A stretch of 64,000 nt of DNA. Source: Castor canadensis. Lineage: Eukaryota > Chordata > Mammalia > Rodentia > Castoridae. Positions 53,901 through 64,000 of this stretch are shown piece by piece (position 1 is the first letter of the stretch; every line of letters starts with the position of its first letter). Both the position numbers and the translations under genes were made by a program. The notes beneath the pieces were generated by a model. The model was given only the letters and a program-made list of their open reading frames with translations, ran no database searches and was not told where the DNA came from. The stretch is from contig NC_133400.1 in the NCBI RefSeq assembly GCF_047511655.1, forward strand, positions 4,129,001 to 4,193,000, read 5' to 3'.

Positions 53901-56900
53901 GCTCCAGGGCAGGCGGCAGCCTGTGTTTTCATGAATTCTCTGGGGGGGTTTGGAGGCAAGTGCCACTGAGTAGTGTGGCTAGCCACAGGGCATTGAAGAG
54001 TCCCCAGGATGTCTATGGGCATCCAGAGCTGAGCTGAGGATGCCTGGCCTGGGAAGTGGACTCAGACCCATCCAATGGGGTCCCTTCTTGAGAGGACACC
54101 ATCTTGGAGGAGAGAAAATGCCATGACCAATGGGCCAACCACCAAGTGGGACATGCCTGGAGCTCAGGCACACACTGTGGGCACCCAAACAGGAAGGAAT
54201 TCCTTCTGCTTCCTGGAGGAGGCATGGGTGGGGAAGGGCTCCATACAGTAGGTGTCCCCAAGTCCTTCTAGAAGCTGGGCAGACAAGGAAGGAGATGGTC
54301 CAATGAAAGGGTGGTTGAGAATAGCAACAGATTATAATAACCACAACCCCTCTTCACAGCCCTGGCCTCATCACAATACTAGCCAAAGAGCAGCTGGTGT
54401 TTTTGATTTCAGACACGCGTCATGAGACAATGTCCTTTGTTCCTCATGGCAGCCTCAGAGGTAGACACCATTTTTAGTCCCATTTTTCAGAGAAGTGGCC
54501 AATTCCACAGCCAGCACTGTTCTATGTATGGAACGTGGGAAAAAGTCTTTGTGGGTTTTGTGTTGTGAGTCAGGGAGAAATGACTGGAGAAACCAGCCTT
54601 CCTGGCTCTTCCAAGTGGTACAGGAGGAGAGGACAAGAGCTGAACCTGAAAATGAGTCCCAGACATGAGAACATACTTCTGGACCCAGTGAAGGGGGCTT
54701 TGTGGCTGTGGGAGATGAGCCTGAATTACTGGGGGAGGGGCAAAGTAACCACAAGATCCATCCAAGAGGGAGGCCAGAAGAGGTGTGATGATGTAAGCAG
54801 AGGGTGGAGTGATGTGACGCCTAGCTTTGAAGGAAGAGGAAGGGGCCAAAGCCAAGGACTGCAGGCGGCCTCCAGAAGGTAGAAAAATCCAGGAAACAGA
54901 AGGAGTCAGCCCTGCCTACACCTTGGTTTTCACCTCTGTCCTTCAGAACTACCAGGTAATTCGCAGGTGCTATTTGAAGCCACCGAAGTTTGTGTTACAG
55001 AAGCAACAGGACGCTGGTGCCCCAGCACTGTCTGTCCCACAGGGACTTCCCTGGTCACTGTCTTCCATGTGTCTGCCTCCTACACCTAACACTGCAAGGA
55101 GTAACTTCCAAACCAATTGAGGCCTCTGACCTATGGAAATGACCACCAGCTGTCTTCTTAAAAAAATACCAGGACAAAGATGTAAATTGAGTTCACAGAG
55201 AGGACGTGGTTACATGGGGCAAAGCTCAAGCTGTTCACACCCCTGGGTTCTGGGGTTGAGAAGGACAGATCAGGATGTCACCACTGGATAGCAACTCCTG
55301 CCACCAAAGGTGAAAATGCCCCAGTCCTGGTCACTTTTCAGATTATGCAGAGACATCTGTTCAAAGTCACGCATCTTGATGTGTTTGTAACTAAGTATTA
55401 GTCAGCCCATGTGCCCACTTACAAGGCACTGGTTGGATTAATGCCACCAGAAATGCTTCTGGGTCACCAAAATACAATCCAGAGAGCTGCTTATTTTCCT
55501 CATGGGAAAACACTAATATGTATATTGAAAATATACACAGTCATGTTTGCAAATCTCACGTGTATACCGGGGTGAAAAGTCTGTGTACACCTAAGTGGTT
55601 ACCCACCCCCAGAACCAGCACAGAACTTCCAGCTCCAGAATCCTCCTCATCCTGGGCCCTCTCTTGAAAGGTAATCAACTTTTTTTTGGCAGTACTAGGG
55701 TTTGAACTCAGGGCCTCGTGCTTCTAGGCAGGTGCTCTCCTGCTTGAGCCACTCCACCAGGTCTTTTTACTTTATTTTTCAGGTAGGGTCTCCATGTTTT
55801 TTTGCCCAGGGCTGGCCTCAAACCAGGATCCTCCTACCTGTAGCCTCCCACAAAGCTGGACCATAGGCGCATACTGCCATGTGTGGCTTTTTTATTGAGA
55901 TGGGATCTTGCTAACTTTTTGCCAGGCTGGCCTTAAACCAGGATCCTTCTGATCTCCACCTCCACTTTGGAATTACAAGAGTGTGCCACTGTGCCCAGCC
56001 CAAAATTCTGACTTCTATCAACATGGGTTTATCCTGCCTGCTTTGGAAGCCCACAGAAGAGGAATATTACATGGCTACTCTCGGTCTGGCTTTTTTGCTC
56101 AACATTATCTTAGATCTATCCGTGTTTTCCATTCTCTGTTGAATTCCAGATGTCTCGTTATGTGGACGTACCATGACTTGCTAGCTATCTGCCTGCGTTT
56201 GGCACCTAGTTGTGTCCAGTTTGGGCTGTTATAAACAACACTGCCCTGACCCCTGTGCAAGTCTTCTGGTAGCTACAGCCCCGAGACACACCTGCATGTG
56301 GAGCTGCTGGGTCCCAGGACACGCAGTTGTTCCCCAAAGCAGCAGGACCATTAATGAGAGATGGAGAAGGAAGAAAAGAGGAGCAGGACACTGTGAATAT
56401 GTTGATCCAGGCTTTCTCTGCTAAACCAGGCACAGCTTGGGCAGAATCCACGAGACACTGGGGTCCCCGGTTGCCTGCGGGCTTGGAAACTGAGGGGTTG
56501 AAGGTAGAGACTGTGAGACATTGCTTTTTTTGTGCTTTCTTGAACCACAGCATGTCTGCAGATAAAAGGAGAAAACCAGTTCTGTCAAGGCCCAGGGGCT
56601 TGACAGAGATGCTGAGATCCTGGGAGATGGGCTGACTAGGGAAAGGGTCCAGGAGGGAAAGGCTTCAGAAGGGATGATGTCTGCAAAGGCCATGCCCCAG
56701 GGCACACTGGGCCTGAGAGCAGCCAGCATGGAGCTGCAGGTCCTGTGCACCCAGATGTATTTAGGTCACCTTGAGACTAGAATGATAAAAAATGGGGGAA
56801 GAACACTGGAAGTGAACGCAGGACAACCTGCTCCAGTATTTTATGGTATCAGGGGAAAAGTCCTGACTGTAAAAGTGGGGTAGAGGGAGAACAGCCAGGA

Positions 56901-57618
56901 TGTCTGCCCTGGGCCCTAATTCCAACTCCCCAGTCACCCGCTATGTGCCCCTCAGCAACTCTGAGTCTCAGTTGCTCCTCTGTAAAATGGGCACAGTGAC
57001 AGTGCACAGTTAGGACTTTTGTAAAAATGGCTTCTTAAATTCCAGCCTTGGGTCAAGAGGGCTTCTGAGGCTCTTCCAGTCCCTGAAATTGTATTCATGT
57101 AGAATGTGTGTGCGTGCAAGCACGCGTGGATGTGGGTGTGTGTTGGAGGCGGCGTGGCCTCAGGAAACAAAGGACTCTCACAGGATCTGATGAGGTGTAC
57201 AGAGCGTCTCTCTTGTCTGAGGGACCAGCGCAGTCAGGAACAAAGGGAGACAGCCAGGCTGAGTGGTGGTCAATGTAACTGGGGACCAAAGAGTGGCTGG
57301 CAAGGCAAGGAAATGGGTCACACACCAGGAAATACGCTGATGGGCACGGTGGCTGGGATTCTCACTGTTGGAGAGGGGAGTGATGAGTATACAGGGAATT
57401 GGCGCTGACTCTGGGATATTCGTTGGATTGGGTTCTATGGCTTCATGTATGTACAGACACAAAACTAAATATAGACCTAACTGGACACACACATCCCAGA
57501 AGTCACACTGCCCATAGTATACCTAGCAACAGATTCTTGATTTCCAAATTTAAAAAAAGCAACCAGGATGCTGTGAAGTAAAGCTGCAATTTCCCCTTAT
57601 CTCGAAAAGTTCAAAGGC
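50917..57618 (-). other. ATP2C2: ATP2C2 first intron (partial), no exon recognised
   Basis: I looked for a minus-strand exon matching the SPCA2 N-terminus and a CpG-rich promoter and saw neither. Contents include old L1-like pieces (about 51180-51400, 52370-52480, 55550-55675 and 56003-56345), a MLT1-like end near 54890-55015, a SINE (55681-56002) and a MIR-like piece near 56925-57000. Confidence 0.65.
55550..56345. repeat. Old L1-like sequence split by a SINE
   Basis: L1-like flanks (ACCCCCAGAACCAGCACAGA before, TTTGGGCTGTTATAAACAAC after) surround a reverse dimeric SINE at 55681-56002 (GGGTTTGAACTCAGGGCCTC at its start, GGAATTACAAGAGTGTGCCA near its end). Confidence 0.6.
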
Positions 57619-58168
57619 TGCTGGGGAATGTCAAGAAGACAGAGACCACAGCAAAGGGTCCCTTCGGGCCAGATCTGGGGCAGTCTGAGCAAACCAAAAT
57701 AAATACTGCTGGCCACATGGACAGTGGCTCCAGGAAATATCACACCTTTGTTCTGGGCAAGGCCAAGGCTGGACTCCAGCCATCACCCTATGCTTCTCCC
57801 TGTCACCAGGGTGCTTTTGTGGGCATCACGTGCATGGTCCTGGTGTGGCAGGAAGGCAGGGAGCGGGGATGGGAGAGTGCTACAGTAAAACAAAGGAAAA
57901 CCGGAGTTGGGGACTGTTACCTGGAGGCCAGAGAAGGGTCACATCTCCCCAGAGGTTACAGCAGCCAATAATTTAATGACATGTGATTATGTATGGGACA
58001 AGCTGTAACCGGTCCCCCCATTTCTGTAACCTGCTCTAAATGGTTTATAAGGAAAGCCCCTTTTGTTCTTGGGGTTCAGTCTGCTGAGTTGCTGCCAGCT
58101 TGCTTGATAAATTTGCTTCCTGAAAGCTTTGGTGCCCTCTCAGTCTCTGTCTGAGCCCTCCTGCAACA
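57619..58168 (+). mobile_element. Probable 5' LTR of an endogenous retrovirus
   Basis: Ends in CA at 58167-58168, four bases before a primer-binding-site-like sequence. A TATA-like TTTATAAG lies near 58041 and GATAAA near 58106, followed by a CT-rich U5. The proposed start, TGCTGGGGAATG at 57619, is a guess based on TG…CA ends. No second LTR is in view to confirm the borders. Confidence 0.5.
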
Positions 58169-58172
58169 TTTC

Positions 58173-58190
58173 TGGGGGCCCATGCAGGAT
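58173..58190 (+). other. Primer-binding-site-like sequence
   Basis: TGGGGGCCCATGCAGGAT matches 14 of 18 positions of the proline-tRNA-complementary primer site used by many gammaretroviruses and sits just after the LTR's CA end. Confidence 0.5.
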
Positions 58191-58923
58191 TTGGAGGGTG
58201 GTGTTTTCACCTCCTTGTCACCAGCTCAGCATCCCCAGCCTGCCAGGAGGGCTGCCCCTGCCAGGTGCCACCAGACTGTGTTGATCCAGGGGAGGGAGCC
58301 TCTCTCCAAGTGAGCCAAGGATGCGAGTTCTGGTTGCACAGAGAAACCTGGAAATGCTCGGGAACCAATCTGGGAGCCCCACTCATCAGACTGGCAGGAA
58401 CCCGGGTTCAAATTCAGACTTGCCTCAGGAGGCAGAAGGGGAGTCGGATCAATTCCTGAAGACACCCAAGTAACACCCTTTTGGGGTGGTGAAACCATGT
58501 CTCTTAGGTTAAGGGAGTGGGGAGGAAGTACTGTGCTGTGCAAGAGTGTGTGAAAGCGCGAGCCTGAGACATAGCCTGGTTACGAAGTGAGTGTAGAGAC
58601 CTGATCCACGGGTTCCTGGCAGACTCATATGGTCTAGAGCGAGCCCTAACAGGGCCTCCAGTCCGAGGCTTATACAGACTCACTATGGCCAAGAGATGCC
58701 TAAATCCCCATACGTGGAGCAGCCTGAGACAGACGAAGCTAGTGGTGCTGTTTGTTTTTCCCAGTGTGCTGGAGGGGAGGACCCCTTACCTCCTCTCCAC
58801 AGCCCTCATCCCTTCCATCTTTGTCTCTGTCTAGACGCCTGGCAAACAGGAGGAATGGGAGGAGGTTAGAGTAAGAACCCCACCTAGGACTTTAAGAGGG
58901 AATTTAACGGAGATTATAGGGTC
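58191..58923 (+). other. ERV leader region
   Basis: Between the primer site and the first gag-like sequence. No intact frame was recognised. A packaging signal could lie here but was not identified. Confidence 0.4.
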
Positions 58924-59026
58924 AAGCTGACTCCTGGCAAGCTTAGGACCTTCTGCAAAATAGGCTGGCCTGCTTTTGATGTAGGATGGTCCATGGCGGG
59001 GTCATTAGATAAGGTCAATAGGTTTT
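58924..59026 (+). pseudogene. ERV gag (matrix) remnant
   Basis: A short in-frame stretch near 58945-58985 (RTFCKIGWPAFDVGW) resembles the matrix region of gammaretroviral gag. It runs into the L1 insertion. The sequence resumes at 60380 without a recognisable capsid. Confidence 0.5.
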
Positions 59027-59041
59027 AAAGTGGTTGTAGGG
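59027..59041 (+). repeat. Target-site duplication, 5' copy (L1 copy 2)
   Basis: AAAGTGGTTGTAGGG, repeated exactly at 60365-60379. Confidence 0.92.
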
Positions 59042-60364
59042 CACAGCAACTAAGAGAGAGCATAGATAAATGGGACTTCATAAAACTAAAAAGCTTCTGC
59101 ACAACAAAAGAAATGGTCTCTAAACTGAAGAGAACACCCACAGAGTGGGAGAAAATATTTGCCAGCTACACATCAGACAAAGGACTGATAACCAGAATAT
59201 ATAGGGAACATAAAAAACTAAATTCTCCCAAAACTAATGAACCAATAAGGAAATGGGCAAGTGAACTAAACAGAACTTTCTCAAAAGAAGAAATTCAAAT
59301 GGCCAAAAAACACACGAAAAAATGCTCACCATCTCTAGCAATAAAGGAAATGCAAATTAAAACCACACTAAGATTCCACCTCACCCCTGTTAGAATAGCC
59401 ATCATTAGCAACACCACTAACAGCAGGTGTTGGCAAGGATGTGGGGAAAAAGGAACCCTCTTACACCGTTGGTGGGAATGTAAACTAGTACAACCACTCT
59501 GGAAAAAAATTTGGAGGCTACTTAAAAGGTAGACATTGATCTACCATTTGATCCAGCAATACCACTCTTGGGGATATACGTAAAAGACTGTGACACAGGT
59601 TACTCCAGAGGCACCTGCACGCCCATGTTTATTGCGGCACTATTCACAATAGCCAAGTTATGGAAACAGCCAAGATGCCCCAGCACTGACGAATGGATTA
59701 AGAAAATGTGATATCTATACACAATGGAATTTTATGCATGCAGTTCTTTTAAGAAGAACTAAATGTTATCATTCGCTGGTAAATGGATGGAATTGGAGAA
59801 CATCATTCTGAGTGAGGTTAGCCTGGCCCAAAAGACCAAAAATCGTATGTTCTCCCTCATATGTGGACATTAGATCAAGGGCAAACACAACAAGGGGATT
59901 GGACTTTGATCACAAGATAAAAGTGAGAGCACACAAGGGAGGGGTGAGGATAGGTAAGACACCTAAAAAATTAGCTAGCATTTGTTGCCCTTAACGCAGA
60001 GAAACTAAAGCAGATACTTTAAAGTGACTGAGGCCAATAGGAGAAGGGGACCAGGAACTAGAGAAAAATTTAGATCAAAAAGAATTAACCTAGAAGGTAA
60101 CACACACTCACAGGAAATTAATGTGAGTCAACTCCCTGTTTAGCTATCCTTATCTCAACCAGCAAAAACCCTTGTTCCTTCCTATTATTGCTTATACTCT
60201 CTCTTCAACAAAATTAGAAATAAGGGCAAAATAGTTTCTGCTGGGTAGCGATGGGGTGGGGGGGGGAGAGGGAGGGGGCAGGGGGGTTAAGGGAGGGGGT
60301 GGGGGAAGGCAGGAGAAATGACCCAAGCATTGTATGCACATATGAATAAATAAATAAATAAATA
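59042..60364 (+). mobile_element. 5'-truncated L1 insertion inside the ERV, copy 2
   Basis: About 1.32 kb of L1 3' end with part of ORF2 (open from about 59113 to a stop at 59530-59532), a 3' UTR with a G-rich tract (about 60251-60307) and an (AAAT)n tail. Compared with copy 1 at 35 kb it has a frame break after WRLLKR, an extra ~9 bp near 59594 and a small insertion near 59740. The exact 15-bp target-site duplication shows it was inserted into the provirus after the provirus was in place. Confidence 0.95.
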
Positions 60365-60379
60365 AAAGTGGTTGTAGGG
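60365..60379 (+). repeat. Target-site duplication, 3' copy (L1 copy 2)
   Basis: Exact match to 59027-59041, directly after the L1 tail. Confidence 0.92.
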
Positions 60380-60584
60380 GAGCCTGAAACACCCAGATGG
60401 TTCCTTTTATTGACTGCAGGCAGGATGCAGTCCTCAGTCAGCCCACATGGCTGAAGCCCCACCTAGAGGAAACATGTAGGGTTATGGTAGCCAGGGTGGT
60501 GGCAGCTTCCAAGTACAGGGAAAAATGTAAAAAGCCAGAGAAACCCAAATTAGCAGGGGACCCTGAGGAGTCCCCCACCCCCTT

Positions 60585-61420
60585 ATGTGCCACTATACAG
60601 ATTAGAGAATTTCTAGGAGCTGCAGGTTTCTGCTGGATCTGAATCCCCAATTACTGTCTTTTGGCAAAACACTTTTATGAAGCCACAAAGGGGGGAGAGC
60701 AGGAACCTGTGGTATGGGGAGAGAAACAAGAAAAGGCCTTTAAAAAAATTAAGAGGGCACTCACAAATGCCCCTGCTCTGGGCTTGCCAGATGTGAGGAA
60801 GGCCTTCCTATAGGTACACGAAAGACTGAGGACAGCTGTAGGATTTTTGTCTCAGCTGCTAGGTTCCTGGCACTGCCTGGTGGACAATTTACCAAAGCAA
60901 CTTGATGCATTTTCCTGAGGCTGGCCGCCCTGCCTGCACACCCTGGTGGCCACTGCTGTCTTGGTGGCTGAATCAGACAAACTTACTTTGGGACAAGAAC
61001 TCATAGTTGGAGTTCCCCACTCTGCTTTGACTCTCATGGAATATAAAGAAAATTGTTGGCTAACAAATTCCCGAGTGGCCAAATATCAAAACATGTGAAC
61101 ACCTGTATGTCCAGCTAGAGGTTGTTAAGACTCCAAACCCAGCCACCCTATTATTCGGGCCCACTGGCGCAGGACTGTTTAGAGATTACGGATGAGGTGT
61201 TCTCCAGCCAGCCAGGCTTGACAAACCAGCACATTAGTCATTTGGATGCTGAGTATTTCACAGAGGGCAGCAGCTTTGACTGGGACCGCACATGTTTTGC
61301 TAGATACCCAGTAGTGACTCTGGACGCTGTCATTGAAACACAACTGCTGCCAGTCGGGACCTCTAGTTCAGGGAGAAAAGTGTTAAATATGGACAAAAAA
61401 TTCGAAAATTACTAAAAGCT
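60585..61420 (+). pseudogene. ERV pol remnant: RT connection and RNase H
   Basis: Recognisable pieces include FLGAAGFCW (ended by an in-frame TGA near 60640), ALTNAPALGLPD and WPPCLHTLVATAVLVAESDK, typical of the RT thumb/connection of gammaretroviral pol. An EYFTEGSS stretch follows near 61249, where RNase H normally has Asp in place of the Glu before GSS. Several stop codons break the frame. Confidence 0.75.
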
Positions 61421-61769
61421 CTATGGGCCCCTAAGCACTGCTGAGGACACCAGAGTGGGGAGATGACAGCTGTTTGGGGGAAACCAAAAGGCTGATAGGG
61501 AAGCCAGGTGAGCAGCTCTCACAGGAGGGCAAACCTCCGCCTCACTGGCAGCTGCCTTGCTCCTGTGGCTCTTATCTGAATGGGATTCACAGCACACTTC
61601 ACAAGAACAGCCTTGGTTTGAGACTGAAGGAGGAAATTTTCTACCAGATGGACTGTGGAAGTTTACTGACGGCCACATTGCCCTGAAGGAACTCACTCAG
61701 GACAAACAGTTCTCGAGACCATCTCAGCCCAGCATTTTTATGTCCCCAAGCTCTCCAGCATAAGTAAGA

Positions 61770-62420
61770 CAGTATGTGAAAGGTGCAGCCTGTGTGCCAG
61801 AAACAATCCCCGACAAGGGCCAAGATGTAAATATCTGCTGGTGCTGTCTGCACCTTCTCAGGATGGGTGGAAGCCTTCCCCACTTGACTGCGAAAGCCCA
61901 AGAAGTGGCCTGTTAGAGAAAATCATCTCTAGATTCAGAATACTTGTGTATTCAGACAATGGGCCGGCCTTTGTGGCTGAGGTGGTACAGTTAATAGCTA
62001 AGAGATTAAAAAAATAACTTAAAAGCTACATTCGGCCTACCACCCCCAGAGTTCAGGGAAAGTAGAACGTATAAACAGGACTCTAAAATTGCAATTGGGA
62101 AAACTGTGCCAGGAGACCCACCTACAATGGGATCAATCACTGCCATAGCCTTGCCCAGGATTAGGTCTGGCCCCACCAAACAGATGGGCCTCTCCCCTTT
62201 TGAAATCCTTTTTGGGCATTCACCCCCTTTAGTCAAGGGCCTGCAAGGAGACCTTAAGAAAATAGGTGACCTCACCGCAAGATAACAGATACAGGCCCTT
62301 GGGTTGACTCTTTCAAAAATCAGTGCCTGGGTAAGAAAGGGACTCCCTGTTAGCCTGACAACTCCCACAAACCCTTATAAACCAGGGGGTGCTGTTTGTG
62401 TAAAGGAATGGAATGTTCAA
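61770..62420 (+). pseudogene. ERV pol remnant: integrase
   Basis: A VYSDNGPAFVAEVVQ stretch (about 61949-61995) holds the second catalytic Asp of the DDE triad, and QGKVERINRTLKLQ (about 62052-62093) holds the Glu region. A stop lies between them near 62013. The frame is otherwise largely readable, with later breaks. Confidence 0.8.
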
Positions 62421-62712
62421 CCATAAAGCCCCACTGGAGGACCTTTTTCTTGTTTTATCCACCCCCACCACAGTTAAAGTAACAGAGATCGCTCCCTGGA
62501 TCCACCACAGCTGAGTGAAGCCAGCTTCCCTCAAATGGGAGTGTAACCCTGACCCAGTCTCACTATACAAGATCACCTTCAAAACACCAGCGCCCTTCCC
62601 CGACAGGACCCTACTTCCCAGGGGACAACAGGAACAATGGACAATGAGACATCAGCCCTGCTCTAGTCACTCTGGAAGCTGACCAGTCCATGCACGGCGG
62701 AAGCTTGAGGAG

Positions 62713-64000
62713 TTGCCCATGTCACCTTTGAGGATGAGTCCATTCTGTGTACTCTTCTTGCTAATCTTGGTCACCTCTCTACCTGGGGATCCCAGGCTTT
62801 GGATTGTGACTCATGTATGCACACTACCCAAGCAGGGAGTGCTGTCACCAAAAACTCTGGTTGCCCATATTTATTATTCCTGTGCTGGCACCATTGCTGG
62901 GTCATGCACTCACAACCATACCACCTACTCGGTGTGCTCTCGTGATGGTCAGTATATCTGTTTTAACCCCATCTATCGCCCTCGAGAGCGATGGCCAGAG
63001 GCCAAAGCTTCAGCAGCATTGGAAAGCTCACTAACCACACCCGGGTTAATGACCCCAACAGCCCTGTGTCCATGTACCTTGACGTGTGTGCTGCAATAGC
63101 TGAAAACACCAGCCTTAGGACAACTGTGGGGGGCTAGCCTGGGAGAGGACCTACAGATTAAATGACAAGAATATATGCCCAGAAGATGATGGTGGGACAT
63201 CGGTTGTGCGTCCTATGAACAACTGTACTGCCCTTATTGGGGTTGTGAAAGGTGGGCAACTTGGCTAGAAGGGGAGGTCCACACCTCACATGGAGGTGCC
63301 GCTCTTTAACAAGAAGGAAAGCACCCCCCGACTGCACTCTTGGTGCCTGTAACCCTGTATGGCAATGAAACAGGCTGAGAAGTTGGGAAAAAGTTTGGCA
63401 TTTTAATCTATAAAAAGGAAACAGACCCCAGTACTTTGCTGCATTTGCAGCTCATCATGATCACGCATGAGAGCTCCTCACCTAGGCCTTTCACTCCTCT
63501 TACGAGGAGATACAAGGTGCGTTTCCCAGCTCAGTTACAACCAAAAACCTGCTCCTCTTACTAGCTGAGTCCATCGAACAAACTCTGAATATCACTTCAT
63601 GTTATGTCTGTGGGGGAATGAATAGGAGAGACCACTGGCCATGGGAGGCAAAAGAGCTAACCCCCCCAAGAGCCCTTTAATAAAACCACTCCCCTGACCA
63701 CAGGGAGAGCATTTGGCTCCTAAGAACCTCTATTATTGGGAATTATTGTATCTCCCATCCAAAAGGCCAACTCTCCTCCCTGCTATGGGACTTGATCTGC
63801 TTGGGACAAAAATTTTACAATGATGCTACTCAGGAAGACTCAGTGGTGGGGGCTTCCAGTCACCCGGAGCCCAGCCTCACCCCCTGGCTATGATAGCCTG
63901 GAACAATCTCAATCTGATAACTGCTATTTACAGATTGATGGAGGGAAAGGTAACTGAAGAGATTACCGTCAACATAAAAAAGCTTGCCCATGTCCCTGTG
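62713..64000 (+). pseudogene. ERV env remnant
   Basis: A 128-codon open frame (62713-63099) starts with a signal-peptide-like hydrophobic segment (FCVLFLLILVTSLPG) and continues with Cys-rich, N-glycosylation-site-containing sequence typical of the surface subunit. After a stop, env-like sequence goes on, with a CXXC motif (CYVC) at 63600-63611 as in gammaretroviral envelopes. Several stops interrupt it and it runs off the window. Confidence 0.75.

Larger units (their letters stand above)
57619..64000 (+). mobile_element. Class I (gammaretrovirus-like) endogenous provirus, degraded, runs past window end
   Basis: In order: a probable LTR, a proline-tRNA-like primer site, leader, gag matrix remnant, pol remnant (RT connection, RNase H, integrase) and env. 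Frames are broken by several stops. Without the inserted L1, only about 3.2 kb separates the LTR from env, less than the roughly 5 kb of gag-pol usual in this class, so about 2 kb or more (capsid, nucleocapsid, protease and the first part of RT) is missing. It is antisense to ATP2C2 and probably lies in its first intron. No functional virus can be encoded. Confidence 0.85.

Noticed and set aside
50917..57618. First coding exon and promoter of ATP2C2
   Set aside because: No minus-strand sequence resembling the SPCA2 N-terminus, and no CpG-rich promoter, was found. It probably lies beyond the window.

Overview
This is a window of mammalian nuclear DNA, probably from a rodent. It has large introns with GT-AG splice sites, many dimeric SINEs (a B1/7SL-like half joined to a tRNA-derived half ending in a box-B-like GAGTTCAAACCC and poly(A)), L1 elements, MaLR-like fragments and an endogenous retrovirus. 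The SINE type resembles those I associate with Castorimorpha (beaver and relatives). That guess rests on memory and was not tested.

Two protein-coding genes are present, tail to tail. Positions 1-2237 hold the last two coding exons of MEAK7 (TLDC1) on the + strand, followed by its 3' UTR. Positions 50916-6364 hold 26 coding exons of ATP2C2 (SPCA2, the secretory-pathway Ca2+/Mn2+ ATPase) on the - strand. These exons join in frame into 921 residues plus a stop and carry every P-type ATPase hallmark. Only the short first coding exon (about 33 residues) is missing. It probably lies beyond position 64000. The neighbour pair and convergent arrangement match the mammalian MEAK7-ATP2C2 locus as I know it.

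The introns hold about 20 SINE insertions, decayed L1, MIR-like and MaLR-like fragments, several microsatellites, a 40-bp tandem repeat touching the splice donor of the exon at 12569-12666, and a local duplication of about 140 bp (47.2 and 48.3 kb). One young 5'-truncated L1 (35.1-36.3 kb) has a perfect target-site duplication.

From about 57.6 kb to the window end lies a class I (gammaretrovirus-like) endogenous provirus on the + strand, antisense to ATP2C2. It has a probable 5' LTR, a proline-tRNA-like primer site, remnants of gag, pol (RT connection, RNase H, integrase) and env, a large gag-pol deletion, and a second 5'-truncated L1 inserted with its own perfect target-site duplication.

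I found no prokaryotic system, CRISPR array or obviously new gene family. The more interesting points are a predicted 8-residue C-terminal extension of SPCA2, the nested retroelements, the repeat at a splice donor, and a possible epithelial enhancer in the 33.7-40.2 kb intron.
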